Assembly (NCBI GenBank): GCA_032690845.1
Contig: CM064429.1
Span: 10,634,569 to 10,698,568 of the forward strand
Direction of reading: 5' to 3'
DNA: 64,000 bases
Origin: Eleusine coracana subsp. coracana
Taxonomy: Eukaryota > Streptophyta > Magnoliopsida > Poales > Poaceae
Below the pieces are notes generated by a model, which was not told the origin of the DNA, made no database searches, and saw nothing but the letters and a program-made list of their open reading frames with translations. Positions 12,730-24,348 of the stretch are shown here, in pieces; position 1 is the stretch's first letter, and each line of letters opens with the position of its first letter. Both the position numbers and the translations under genes were made by a program.

Positions 12730-13241
12730 ATGTGAACGAAGTGGGTTTGAATAGCATGTGGAACCAAATGGGTTAGATGATGATCAACTTACTCTTCTTT
12801 ATTATTATATTTATATTTTTTACTTTTTTTGGATTCCAAAAACAGGTTTTACTTCTATTTTTTTTATTCTCTTTTTTTTCTTATGTGGCATCCATTATGG
12901 ACGAGGGATAAAACTTAATGTCAAGGTAAACATTATATTCATTGTGATTGTGCAATATGGCAATTATAATGCGTGATATATTGTGGCTTATCTTAGACCA
13001 ATTATAATGAGTGGTATACTGTTGGAAGCAATGAAAAAGATAACAGATTTTTTATAGGCTAAAACAAACTGTAATAGTACACGTTCTCTATTGTACGAAA
13101 AGATATACATGGTGATACGACGAGGTGCATTTTTTCTTGTTTACGCTATATTCAGATTTCCTTATCAACGTGAACATGTTATATGATTGACAAGGACATT
13201 TTTGAAAGTTCATAAATTAATTGAAAATGCAGCAATTGTCC
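12730..13241. other. Intergenic DNA, nothing recognised
   Basis: AT-rich sequence, no supportable feature. The phrase CAATTATAATG(A/C)GTG occurs near 12961 and 12999, a minor local repeat. Confidence 0.45.
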
Positions 13242-15282
13242 TTGGAAATTAAAGGCGGACCTACCATTCACGTAAAAAAATGTCAAGTAGAAAATTTGGT
13301 TCGTTATTTATATCTGTGAGCGAACATATGCTGTCCTGTGCTCAAGTGAGCTCATATATACCAATGTGTCCCAAGAAGAAGTTGTGCAGAAGTTGACTTT
13401 AAATTTACTGACTACCATCTTTGTGACTTTTCTGTTTAGTAAATGGAATAGGAACACGACGATATTTAGATCCAAGATGAAAAGAGAAATCTAAGCTATT
13501 AGACGGAACCGAGATTATCAAACTTGCCATATGGATGGGATGCACTGGGAAATAAATATGAAGCCCACCAAATGCCTGCATCTGTTCGGACGTCAATGCT
13601 CCTGCCACCTCGAGACTCTATCCGACATGTTAGCACTCCTCCGGATGCGGGAACCTTCACAATTGGGACGAAGTCCAACGGTACAAAGAGGGAACTGCCT
13701 TACATCCTTTGAGGATTGCAATTAGCTTAACTACTGCCCTTCCAACACAATCAGCCGGTAGTCAGATTTTGTTCGGGCTATTAAGCAGCCTACCAAATGA
13801 ATTATCACCACTAGTCAATGCAAAACACTAAAAACCGATCTATCTATAGTCAAGAGCTAACCTAAGGTTATGATTAGTGGTGGTGGACATCGTAGTCTTA
13901 TATGTTGGCATTCCTTCTAATAGACTATCATGTTAATAATACATTTTCACCCTCTCATGCATATAAGTGATTATGGGTCACTATGGATCTAATCTCAATG
14001 AACTGGAATGTTACAAACACCCCTCTTAAAGGACTGATATCCTCGTTGGAACATAGACACAACATATTCATACTGAGCAAGTTATCAAAAACGTTTTCCT
14101 GTTGGACTCACCCGTGTCCAATGACGACTCATATGACATGTCATGCTCCACGCATGGAGCACACGTCATACATCATATGTCCAAACCTCCTAGAACTCAC
14201 GTGCACTGTGTCCATGTTAGTGTGTCCCATATAAAAGTTATTTATTCTCGACGTGATCTTTTGAATTTATTAACTAGTAAAGAAATGTTCTGACTAGCCT
14301 AGCATATAATAAACACCTTGTCTTTGATGTGCCCATGTCGCAACATCATTTCGGTTTATATCGCATCCACCATTGCACGGTACTAATAATATAGTATGAG
14401 ATTAAACAAGGATTGACGGAAAAAGTTGAAGAATAATGAAGTGTACATAAGCAACAACAATATTTAGGTTTTTGAATAGGATGCATCCAGAAAGAAAATA
14501 GCAGGCGGAATGAGGCATTTGCAGGAGTTTTCTGTCAAGATGGGGCTGTACAAATCAGTTTCTGTCCTCTGGTCCAATGATACGGAATCTATTTTCTATA
14601 TGCACCGCTTCATTATTTCTCTGTGGAAGGATGATCCATATCTTCTGCAAATGTCCTTCCAAGATAGGACACCATCGTGCTGGTTTGGTGCGATTATGTT
14701 GCCGATCACTGTTTGGGACATGTTGTGTATATATATCCTCATGTCCTGTAGTACAGGTTATGACTGCCGAGAATAATGGATCCATTCCTGTCACCACAAG
14801 ATATTGATGTTAAGAGTATAATAGTCAACAATATCAGTGTAATAGTGTAGTGTAAGGTTCCCTCATATACTCTCTATATAGTCCCCAATAGATATTAATA
14901 CAATCATCCATTCAACACCTAACATTTGTAACATTTAACTTCATGATATTGCATCAAGGCTTTCAGTTGATCTCACAATGTTTATGGTATCTATAAGCAC
15001 AATTGCCACACTTAGGGTGTGTTTGATTTGGAGTCGAGCTGGGATGGGACGGTTTTGTCCCAGTTTTCATGGATAGGATGGTTCCATCTCATGTTTGATT
15101 AGTGGGATAGGATGGTTCCAGTTTTTGTTTGATTAGAGTAACAAGAACCGAAAGAGAAGAATGGTGTCATCCCATATTCCGTCAGCTCATGTCGCTATGA
15201 TTCTGGCATTCTATCAAACACCTTGCCAACATCACGCCAAGACACCCTACCACCCCCAGTTCTTCCTCCTGGGGAATGCCAC
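13242..15282 (+). repeat. Copy A of a 2-kb dispersed direct duplication
   Basis: This block and 55100-57154 align over their full length in the same orientation with scattered substitutions and short indels (by eye about nine bases in ten identical). Both start TTGGAAATTAAAGG and both are still collinear at GAATGCCAC. Neither copy carries a long reading frame, so the nature of the ancestral sequence is unknown; it may be a non-autonomous transposon or a gene-poor segment copied between sites. Confidence 0.85.
15014..15224. mobile_element. Tourist-like MITE inside duplicated block
   Basis: The left end is AGGGTGTGTTTGATTTGG and the right end, in reverse, AAGGTGTTTGATAGAATG. The equivalent element is present in copy B near 56893-57100, so it was already in place before the 2-kb block was duplicated. 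Non-coding. Confidence 0.45.
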
Positions 15283-16282
15283 GCCGCCATGCCTTGTTGC
15301 ACCGCCCTGACTTTGCCCGGACGCACTGTCCACCTCTCACTTGGCTGCACCGCGCGCTCGAAACAACGCCGCCACCTCGCCATGCTGTGCAGGACGCACG
15401 GGGCGCGCGATGCCGTTGTGATCCCGTGTGTTTTCCACGCCGAGCTCGCGTGCCGCAACTTGGTCATGCTGCCGGCCCTGAGCTTTTGCGCATGGTGATT
15501 GGTGAGACTTTGTCAGGATTGGAAAATCGTTATTTGCCTAGCGCATGCCATAATTATTTGCATGAATTCAAATGGTTTTAAACAAATATTATATCAGCTA
15601 GCTGATCAATCCTTGTTCCCTTTGCTCGTTTAAAGCTTTTAGATCTACCACGATCATGGTCATAGCAAATTCCTAAGGGTCTCTGCTCCATCAGCAGAAC
15701 CTGGTGCTCCAGCTTATCTAGTGGGTTTTCTCTGCCCTCCTATTGTAGAAATTTTATGTTTATGGTTTATATCCATCATGGAAGTGTGAATATTCCAGTC
15801 GATCCCGTTGCTTGTCTAGGGCAGGTTGTTCAATCTAGGAGTACTCCAGAATAACAGCCCACCAGTGTGCAGATGCGTGTCCTGCAGAAGTCTCTTTGTT
15901 TCCAGATGCATACCATTCCTATGCCAAAATACATAACAGGCACTAAGCGCAGCAGGTATCCTCGCTCCTATCCCTCCGACTGAGGCAATGTAGTGGACTC
16001 CTTCGTATTAACTGGACGTTTCCAGCTTCCAGTATGCTGCTGCATATATAATTGGTGAACCGTACGATAAGGCAGCGATGTATTTAAATGGACAGGATCG
16101 TGATGAAGGGAGACATGATCGGAAAACATATATATATATAAACCCACCCCTCTCTATACATCAAACCATCTTAGCAATAGTAGCAAGATTGGGGGATGGA
16201 TACATGTAAACAATTCAGGTCAGAATGGGCATTAGCGAGCTTGTCATCGTATGCATGGGATGCATCAGTAAAATACAGCTAG
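15225..16282. other. Intergenic DNA with a GC-rich patch
   Basis: The stretch 15225-15500 is GC-rich and has open frames on both strands, but none matches a family convincingly. One minus-strand frame ends with a VFDRMPE-like word as in PPR proteins, which is too short to support a call. 15500-16282 is ordinary AT-rich DNA. Confidence 0.4.
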
Positions 16283-16745
16283 CTAACAGTTCCTGGTCTT
16301 GCCCTCGTCCGCATTATAGCGGAAACACCAGTTCCATAACCGGTGGCATCTCCATACCCTATTGACCATCTCGTAGACGGGCACGCCCTTCGTCTCTGGA
16401 AGCAGCGCGAGCACGCAGGCCGCATGATTACGATCCACGCAGCGAAGAACAAGATGATGGAAGCACACATGGTGCACAGCATTGACAGGATCGTCTGCGC
16501 GATGAGCAATGAAGGTGCAGAGCATGTTAGAGCTGCTCGCGAATGAGAACTCCAACGGGATGAGCAACCCGAGCAGGCCCCACGACCACGCGAAGCTTGA
16601 CATGTAGACGCAGATGAGCACCACGATGCACACCGCCCACTCGCTCGTGGGGTTCTTGTCCGTTTGTGCGCACAAATCCAGCTGACGCCGCCGGCGTACC
16701 ACCGTCAAGTGCAGAGACCGGTTGCCTCTCTCGAAACAAATTATT
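16283..16745 (-). pseudogene. Sugar transporter (STP/monosaccharide transporter-like) 3' fragment
   Basis: The translated minus strand shows family landmarks of plant H+/monosaccharide symporters of the major facilitator superfamily: DKNPTSEWA, CVYMSSFAWSWG, then NMLCTF, and finally LPETKGVP followed by EMVNRVW at the C-terminus. Intact members have about 500 residues and 12 membrane spans; here only the last third remains. About ten residues are missing between the SFAWSWG and NMLCTF words. The middle part (IAQTILSMLC) lies in another frame, so there are at least two frameshifts. The N-terminal two thirds are absent upstream. The fragment cannot make a working transporter. Whether it is a truncated duplicate or a fragment carried by a transposon is not clear; no target duplication or poly(A) tail was seen. 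Confidence 0.8.
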
Positions 16746-16807
16746 TCATTAACATTTTCACAGTTATAAACAAGCATTAAATTCCATGCACTTAACTTTG
16801 GAACACG

Positions 16808-16920
16808 GATCCTCTGCAGTAACTGCACGCGTGGAGTAGCCACTGACAGGTGGAGTCACATGGTGTGTGGCCCACCTGTCAGTGGCTACTGCACGCACGT
16901 GCAGTATACTGCAGGCGATC
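16808..16920. repeat. Fold-back inverted repeat (hairpin)
   Basis: Two arms of about 46-50 bp (16808-16853 and 16871-16920) are near-perfect reverse complements, meeting at the shared words TAGCCACTGACAGGTGG and CTGCAG, with a loop of about 17 bp. The structure resembles a foldback MITE. A transcript across it would form a strong hairpin. Confidence 0.75.
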
Positions 16921-17272
16921 CTGGTGCCTTAACTTTGGTCACTACCCATTTTAAACAACCTTGCGCACTCCGCATCCATTATACTAGATAATACCCTGCG
17001 CATTGCTGCAGGAATTATAGAAACGACTTTTTGCTATATTAAGAGATGGAAATAAAGAAGTGTGCAGTCAATTGACAGTGCTGCTATTGTGAATATGGAG
17101 ATATTATTTAGTACTCTCTGGTTATCAATACAATGGTTTCAGTTCTTGCAGGAAAACTAAATTCTTGAAATTATGGTCACATGAGAAATAAATATATGAG
17201 ATGATAGGTCCAAAACTTTTATTTGAGATTAAGATTGCACTAAAATTGATGCTTCATTGCATGTTATTGTAG

Positions 17273-17690
17273 ATATGAAAAAAAGACAGAAAATTTTTGC
17301 CTCCAATTGTGTGTTAAATACCAAACTTTTGGAAAGCCCAATTTAAGCATACCAGATAGTTCATCATCCTTCAGCAATTAACAATCGAATATGTGGATTA
17401 TGACAAAATAATATAACTTTATATATTCACTCTAATTTGATTCAAAGTTTTGTGCTCTCGATGGATCATAAGGCATTCCCAAAACATGCTCAAGAGAGAT
17501 TACATAAAGCGTACTGTCGATATGAAAACAAAAGACAGTATATATTTCACCTCCAATGGTGTGTTAAATACCATACTTTGAAAACATGCTTTTAGCATAC
17601 CAGATAGTGCATCATCTTTCAGTAATTAACAATTGCAGATGTGGATTATGACAAAACAATATAAGTTTATATATTCACTCTGTTACATAA
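17273..17690 (+). repeat. Imperfect 245-bp tandem duplication
   Basis: The segment from GATATGAAAAAAAGACAG (about 17273) onward recurs from 17518. Both copies share GTGTGTTAAATACCA, GCATACCAGATAGT, GTGGATTATGACAAAA and TATATATTCACTCT in the same order. The copies differ by several substitutions and short indels, so the event is old. Confidence 0.75.
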
Positions 17691-18383
17691 CTGATTATTC
17701 CAGTAAAAGGAGCATGCATGCGTGGATGCTTAATGGCAACAAAATGAAAAATTCCATGAAAACTGAAAATCAACTCCACTTTTCATCTACGTTTGTGCTC
17801 TCGATGTATCAATTTCCGTGACGATGTCACTAAGCTCCCATGAAAATTAGTAATTCTCGTGAAGGCTGTCGGATGACCCTCACAAAATATGGTCACTCTC
17901 ATAAAATTATGTTTTTCTGGTAGTGTAAGATCTACAGATTATAACGCATCCTCAAAACATGATCAAGAGACAATACACAGAAAGCTTATACAAATTAAGA
18001 CTCGACGTTTTGTGCTGACACAAGTCAACTGATTGTAAAGAATTATAGAATATGATGCATATTAAAAACATGCTCAAGCGAGAATACAGAAGGCCTATAC
18101 AAACTAAGAGAAACTGATGCGTAAATGTATTGCTAGCATGAAAGCATATATAGTATAAACGATCTCAAAGATTATTCGAAAATCAAAATAGGAATAAGAT
18201 GAGTAAATAAACTCATGTGCAGCGAGCCATGCATTTCCCTCGTCTATTTCCCCATCGATAGGTAGAGATATGAATTACGTAGTAGAGTGGAAGGTGGGAT
18301 GTGCACAGCTCTACACGGTGCCTCATCTTTTATATAGGGAATTGGCTTATCAGTTACTGAAGAGGAAACAATGCAGCAATACA

Positions 18384-18637
18384 GGAGAGTGTAGTTAGTG
18401 GATGTTAAATAGGATGATTTCAGTTATAATGTCTTTAGTGGAAATAGATGTACGTAATGAGGCAGAAAAGAGTGTTAGTGCTAGTGTGCTACTAATTAGC
18501 AGCACATACGGGAGAGTGCAGTTAGTGGATGTTAAATAGGATGATTTTCAGTTATAGTGTCTTTAGTGGGAATAGATGTACGTAATAAGACAGAGAAGAG
18601 TATTAGTGCTACTAATTAATTTGGTCTCTTGATTACA
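18384..18637 (+). repeat. 127-bp tandem duplication
   Basis: The copy starting GGAGAGTGTAGTTAGTGGAT at 18384 is repeated from 18511 with few changes. The shared core includes ATGTTAAATAGGATGATTT and AATAGATGTACGTAAT. Non-coding. Confidence 0.8.
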
Positions 18638-18715
18638 CGGACTATACATACCCCCGTGACCTACTGGAATGGTCTCTTGATTACATGGACTATACTCTCG
18701 TGACCTACTGGAAAA
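18622..18715 (+). repeat. 48-bp tandem duplication
   Basis: TGGTCTCTTGATTACA at 18622 recurs at 18670. Both copies continue with TGGACTATAC or CGGACTATAC and end GTGACCTACTGGAA. Non-coding. Confidence 0.75.
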
Positions 18716-19024
18716 TATGAAACACTAAGTGAATAAGTGCTAGTGAATAATTAGAGGAAGGGAATTTGATGCCTGAGCAATAACTGCATTGGAAGGGGTG
18801 GATCGTTTGCTAATAAACGGATGGACAGATGGGACTCAAGCCTTATGATCTAACGGTGGAAAATATTATGATGATGTGGCTGCATGAGAGTTGAGAGAAA
18901 TAGGAGTCAATGACTTTGAGTGGGTTGCGCCTTTTATATATATGTGTAGATATTACAGTCAGTCTTTTGAAGCACACTCGTACTAGCACGCAAGACAGCA
19001 CACACGAAGATATGCATCACATGT

Positions 19025-19027
<3 letters not shown>

Positions 19028-19062
<35 letters not shown>
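19028..19062. repeat. (GA)n microsatellite
   Basis: A run of about 17 uninterrupted GA dinucleotides. Open frames over it are artefacts of the repeat. Confidence 0.95.
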
Positions 19063-19064
<2 letters not shown>

Positions 19065-19074
19065 TGCTTGTGGT

Positions 19075-19880
19075 ACACACTCGGCAAATGATAATTTTTT
19101 TTCTTTTTCTGCTCCCAATTTTTTTTCTGGGCTCACACACAGTGCATGCTGAGCAATGTTGAAATTTGGTATATTTCTCAATCCGTTTGGTATATTTTTT
19201 TAATTTATTTTGTTAATCATAATTATTTGTGAAAAGTCAAATTTGAACTGCAAGTGATTCGTATAATATAATAAAGTGAACGGAAATTTGATATTCATAT
19301 ATTAATGAGTGCAATTTGAGGCTGTATTCAGGAAACAAAAGGAAATTTTGCGAATCTTATACATGAAATATCACGAGGAATGTGTGGTCGAATTGTATTT
19401 TAATTATATTAAAATGAAACAAAGTCTAAAAACTGAAAACTGTCATGAACACATGATATCATAGGTACAAGTTGTGGTAGAAAGTAGAGAAGAATTCACA
19501 CAACTTGTCACGTAAGTTATGTACAAAATAGAGAATCTCGAAGAAGAACCTTAGAGTGGAGAATAAGTCATTCACATTTAGAGCAAAATTTAAGGTTAAA
19601 TTTGAGTTTGACGTCAAAACTTTTTGTATAGGTAATATATCATATAGATTGTGCCATGTAAAAATGTCATTATTTTTGGAATTTTATGATAATTTTTATT
19701 TTTTTTGGAAATATTAATGTTTAATGTTTGCCGAGTGCCTTTGTGTACGACACTCCGAAAAGAATTAGGGTTAGCCCTTTGCTGAGGGTCTCCACACCGA
19801 CACTCGGCAAAAGATGTCCTTGCCGAGAGCCAGATATTTTTGTCGAGTGTCTCCACCCCGACACTCAGCAAACTAATCGG
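19075..19880. mobile_element. CACTA-like subterminal repeat debris
   Basis: The word TTTGCCGAGTG or its reverse CACTCGGCAAA occurs near 19076, 19727, 19799, 19818, 19840 (TGTCGAGTGTC) and 19862 (CACTCAGCAAA), in both orientations. This motif is the recurrent subterminal transposase-binding repeat of a large grass CACTA (En/Spm) group. No CACTA terminus or transposase frame is joined to it here, so it is a remnant. Confidence 0.55.
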
Positions 19881-20880
19881 CCCGTTGACTCTAACTCTGC
19901 CTTTCTCTCGATCTCTCTCTCTCTCGTCTCTCTCGCTCACACTCGTAACAATGCCCAGCCGACTCCCCCATGCTGCCTTCTCCGTGCCTCACCGGCCTTC
20001 TCCCCCGGACCTGATGCCTCCTCCATCAACGACACCTCCCTCGGCTGCCACCCCTCGACCGTCGTGAGCTCCCTGGCACATCCCTCGGCCACCGCCTCCC
20101 CTTTGCGCCCCTGCCCCTGCCGCTTCTCTGGCTCCGCCCCCTCCCCCCGTGGCCCCACCCCTAGATGCCAGGCCCGCTCCCCTGCCTGGCAGCCCGGCCC
20201 ACGCCTATCCCGGTCGGCCTCGAGCCCCTATCCGTGCCCACGTCCCTAGACATCAGCCCCACACCTCTGCACTGGCTGGCCCCGAGCCCTTGGCCTTGCA
20301 CCCTGGCCTCGACCTCCCGAGATCATGGCCCCACGCCCCTGCCCTGGCAACCCCCTATGCCCCTACCTGGGCCACCCCCGAGCTCGGCCGGTCACTCCGA
20401 GCCTCCGGCCCCGACATCGCACCCTAGCGTTGACCCCTACCCACCCCGGCCGTCTCGATGCCCACCCCGAGTCTAACTTCGGTAGAGGACTTGTATGTGG
20501 TTGCTCGGCCATCGTGTCATTGTTTTTCTTGTAGGTTTCAGTAACCTCACCATGCATGGGAGGTGCCTCTGAAATTTGGATTGACAATATTTTTTCTTCT
20601 TTTTTGTAGGGATCGGCAAGGTGAGGCATAGAAGACCATTGTGACCGTCCTCGACACGTCACATTGTGAGATAGCAAGGTGAGGCAAAAAGGCCCCTCTT
20701 TCCGTTCATATTTGTAGGTCATATAACCTAGTTATACGTCTCCCATTCGAAAGAGATATGATTAAAAATGTGCAGATCTTTGCATATCTATAACCGTATG
20801 TGTTTCAAATTGTCCTCGTTTATTAGGACAATGTGTAGATGGGTTAGTTTCCATGCTCTACTCCCCTTTGATTCAGAGTT
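19881..20880. other. Proline-codon-rich low-complexity DNA, then AT-rich DNA
   Basis: 19900-20480 is C-rich with repeated CCC and GCCCC words, open in several frames at once and without a recognisable domain. It directly follows the CACTA-like motifs and may belong to that element. 20480-20880 holds nothing recognised. Confidence 0.4.
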
Positions 20881-20959
20881 TTGATAGCACCTCCATGTTG
20901 TTCTTCGGATACAGAATCTGCTTTTCAGGATGTATATTTGGAGAACAACGGGGAGGTGT

Positions 20960-21031
20960 TGTTGGTGGTAGTTAAGCACCCACTTATATACCACAAGAGG
21001 ACGATGTATAGTTATAGCATAATTTCGCTCA
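20960..21031 (-). repeat. LTR-like fragment, left flank of the Harbinger insertion
   Basis: The sequence CCCACTTATATACC followed by TATAGTTATAGC and ending TTTCGCTCA matches, in reverse orientation, the sequence around 59565-59620 inside the LTR-like region near the window's end. The match resumes at 26233 beyond the Harbinger element, showing that the flanks were once contiguous. Confidence 0.6.
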
Positions 21032-21259
21032 GGGCCTATTTGTATGGTCCGAATTGGGCCGAATTAAATCCAATTCTAGAAGCCCGACTCTATGGCGAGC
21101 CCATCGAATTGAATTGGACAATTTTGGCCTTTTCTAGAGGTGAATTGCTAGCCCAGTATCATTTCCGATCCCGTAGCGTCGAAACCCTTGGAATTTGCTC
21201 GTCCCCTCCCATTCCTGACTCCCGTCATCCACCGACTCCACACGTCGCCGCCGCCACCA

Positions 21260-21261
<2 letters not shown>

Positions 21262-21298
<37 letters not shown>
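21262..21298. repeat. (GA)n microsatellite inside the Harbinger 5' region
   Basis: About 18 GA dinucleotides within a GC-rich leader of the transposon, followed by GCC-repeat sequence. Confidence 0.95.
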
Positions 21299-22313
21299 CC
21301 ATCGGGAGAATAGCTTAGCCGCCGCCGCCACCACGAGAGGGGCGCTGCCGCTATCGCGATGCCACCATCGGCCATACAAAGGAGACCCGCACGCTGTCAT
21401 CGACCGCGGGACGGAGCCGCACCCCACGTCCTCGATCCGTAGGAGTGAGACGAGCAAGCCATCACCGACCGCGGTGCACTATCCTTGATCCGTAGCTGGG
21501 TGACTCGCTCGCCGTTGTCGACCGTGGGAGGGAGCTGCGGGCGCCGTCCGCGATCCTTCTCACGGCAACTATGTCCGATCTATGCACTGGTGGGAAGCTC
21601 CACGCTGTCATCACCAAGGGAGATCCGCGCCTCCACCACCGGGGGAGTGAAGATCCTTGTCATTGCCGCCATCAGAGGAGAGATCCGCGTCATTGCCCTC
21701 AATCGCTAGCGCAGGCGAGCCACACCGCCACGCCAGTCCCATCTGCAACTTCATCAAGCTTCCTCTGCCTTCTGCACCTCCATGGCGTCCCAGGTATCCT
21801 CTCTCCTCCAATCTCCCTTATGGTGGTGGTGTGATTTGGTGTCATCTTTCCTGAGCATGCTGTTAGTGAGCCAGAGCATTTGTGTTAGCACCCAACCCAA
21901 CCCAAGCAGTTGTTAGTACTAGGTGTCGTATGCAATTTGTTTCGGGCACAGTTTGTTGTTAGCGAAGCTCCACTCAAATTATGTTGTATGCATTTTGTTT
22001 GGAGCATGGTTGCAGCCTTTATTTCTAAAAAATCAAATCAACAGCTTAGTAAATGAGTGCATGTCACCGTCTGATTCTGGATTTATCATGTGAAACCATG
22101 AGTTATCATTTTGTTGATGGGAGTTTATGCTTATATGCAAGACACTTGCTGTAGTGTTGGAAGAAATAGCAACATGTTTCTCTGCAGGATATAATTGAGT
22201 CTATATATAATTGAGTCTTGCAAGAGTACACAATATTACAGAGCATGACTACCGATGCTCTTTTACTGGAGATTTTAATCATATTGCCTAGATAAGTAGA
22301 TATCATATATTGT

Positions 22314-22860
22314 GCAATGTTGTTTCACCAGATTATTTTCCCTACCATTAGCAATAATCTTGTGTACTCTTGCCTGTATATTCTGGAAGTACACATGAAT
22401 ATGCACTAGTACTTCTAGTTCTAGTATTGTGTGATGTGTGTACATGTCAGGCCATATATTGGTTCGCCCGTGGTACTAATCTCACTGCTCATTTGAGGTC
22501 ATACTAGTAGTAGCATTTGGCATGCTGCACATTTGGCCAAGTTTTGATTTAAATATATGCAAACTGAATGATTGGTGTATTGTTTTTTAACCAATTTCAT
22601 GTTACTATTTTGTACTTCAGTAACATGCCTCTAATTGCTATAGAATTATGTGTGATGCAATGTTGTTTTATCAGATTATTTTGTCTACCATTAGCAATAA
22701 TCTTGTGTACTCTTGCCTTTATATTCTTGAAGTACACATGAAGATGCACTATTCTAGTTCTATAGTACCATGTGATGTGTGTACACGCCAGATCAGATTT
22801 TATTGGCCTATGGTATTAATTTCGCTGCTCATTTGAGCTCATACTAGGCATTTGCACATA
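22314..22860 (+). repeat. Imperfect 343-bp direct repeat in the Harbinger leader
   Basis: The sequence from GCAATGTTGTTT at 22314 recurs from 22657. Both copies share ACCATTAGCAATAATCTTGT, GTACACATGAA and CTGCTCATTTGAG. The second copy ends just before the transposase start at 22869. Confidence 0.8.
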
Positions 22861-22868
22861 TGTTGTAG

Positions 22869-24177
22869 ATGTCAAATCAAAATGCACAATTGCTTTCTAA
22901 CAATACAAGTGAAGAGGAAAGAAGGAAGAGAAGGAAGCGGAAGAGAGTCGTTGTTGCAATAGTAGTTTCCATCATGACTCTTATTGCACACCGGTATCAT
23001 CAAAGAAGACCTAGACACAGAGTGGATGATGACAAGGTTGAGGACAGAAAGGTTGAAGAGAGAAAACAAATGCTACAAAACATATACAAAGGCCCAAACA
23101 TCTATTGTTATGACACTTTGCGCCTAAGTAAGCGGTCTTTTAGTGACCTATGTGCCATCTTAAGGGATAGATGTGGTATGCAGGACGCCCTAAATGTATC
23201 GGTGGAAGAAAAGGTGGCAATCTTTTTGCTTATAGTAAGCCATGCAGAGAAAATGAAGCTTATCCAGAGCACATATGAGTGGTCTCTTGAACCAATCAGC
23301 CGACACTTCAATGAAGTTCTTCAAGGGATTCTATCATTAAGCCATGAGTTCATCAAATTACCTAATCCAGCAGATGTTCAACCTGAAATCCCAAGTGGAG
23401 ATGGTTTGAGGATTTCCTTGGTGCACTAGATGGTACACATGTTGATGTATATGTGCCACTAAGGGACCAAGGCAGGTATAGGAATAGGAAGCAACAGATC
23501 ACAACCAACGTTTTAGGTGTTTGTGACCGGCAAATAAAGTTTCTTTATGTCTTAGCGGGATGGGAAGGATCAGCTTCAGACTCTCAGGTATTACGGGATG
23601 CAATGTCTCGAGAGGATGCATTTAGCGTCCCGAATGGTAAATACTATCTAGTAGATGCTAGGTACACAAATGGTCTTGGATTCTTTGCCCCATATCGATC
23701 CACACGCTATCACTTGAAGGAGTGGGCTTCTCAAGGAAATAATTCATGTACAACAATAGAGCTTTATGACTTTCATCATGCAACAACTCAAAATGTGATA
23801 GAAATAACATTTGCGCTACTGAAGATGAGGTGGGTCATATTAAGAATGAACTCTTATTTTGATTTGAAAAATCAGGTACGAAATGATAACTTTATTCAAA
23901 GCAACTCATATTTGCATCATCAAGTAATAATTTGACTAACTTATATAATAAACTGTGCAGATTAGGATTATAAACGCTTGCTGCATCTTGCATAATTTTT
24001 GCATGATAGACAAAGGGATATGGATGAATCGCTTCTCAATCAAGTTGATAGTTGATTGCTGCTGCACCCACTAATATTCAAGGAGAGCCAAGTGTCACAC
24101 ATGTCCATTCGTCCAATGAGTGGAATAGTTTTAGGAACACCAAATTAAATCAGATGTTTGCTGATTACCAAGCATGA
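22869..24177 (+). pseudogene. PIF/Harbinger transposase (DDE_Tnp_4 family), broken
   Basis: The enzyme would cut and paste the element using a DDE catalytic triad. The N-terminal part (22869 to about 23385) is lysine- and arginine-rich and helical, ending near residue 170. The catalytic part continues in a different frame. The first Asp is in GALDGTH, the second in GSASDSQ, and the Glu in NVIEITFALLKMRW. A canonical intron (donor GTACG at 23876, acceptor TGCAG ending at 23960) joins FDLKNQ to IRIINACCILHNF, as expected for the family. The tail, with EWNSFRNTKLNQMFADYQA, ends at the stop at 24175. Defects are a frameshift near 23388, a further frameshift near 24005 and a stop near 24050. It is non-functional as read, although all three catalytic residues survive. 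Confidence 0.85.
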
Positions 24178-24348
24178 TGTGGTCTACAAGTGTAATGCAA
24201 ATGTATGATTGTCTTGTTGCACATTTATGTTTCCTTATGCATGTGTCTAAATTTTGCATATTTTTATTGTCTTGTTGTTTTGCTTTTAAATATTCTGTGC
24301 CCCTTTTGAAATGCTTACAGTAACCCTTAAAACCTCCTTTTGCTACAG

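Larger units (their letters stand above)
16925..19027. other. Intergenic DNA with local tandem duplications
   Basis: No gene recognised. Three small tandem duplications are listed separately. A sequence ending TTTTCTGGTAGTG at 17925 resembles the 3' terminus of a CACTA transposon, but no paired left end could be fixed. Confidence 0.45.

Noticed and set aside
15195..15467. Possible PPR protein fragment (VFDRMPE-like word on the minus strand)
   Set aside because: Only one short word fits; no helical repeat periodicity or neighbouring repeats.
20149..20534. Overlapping proline-rich frames
   Set aside because: Low-complexity C-rich DNA open in several frames, next to CACTA-like repeats; no domain, start context or splice pattern.
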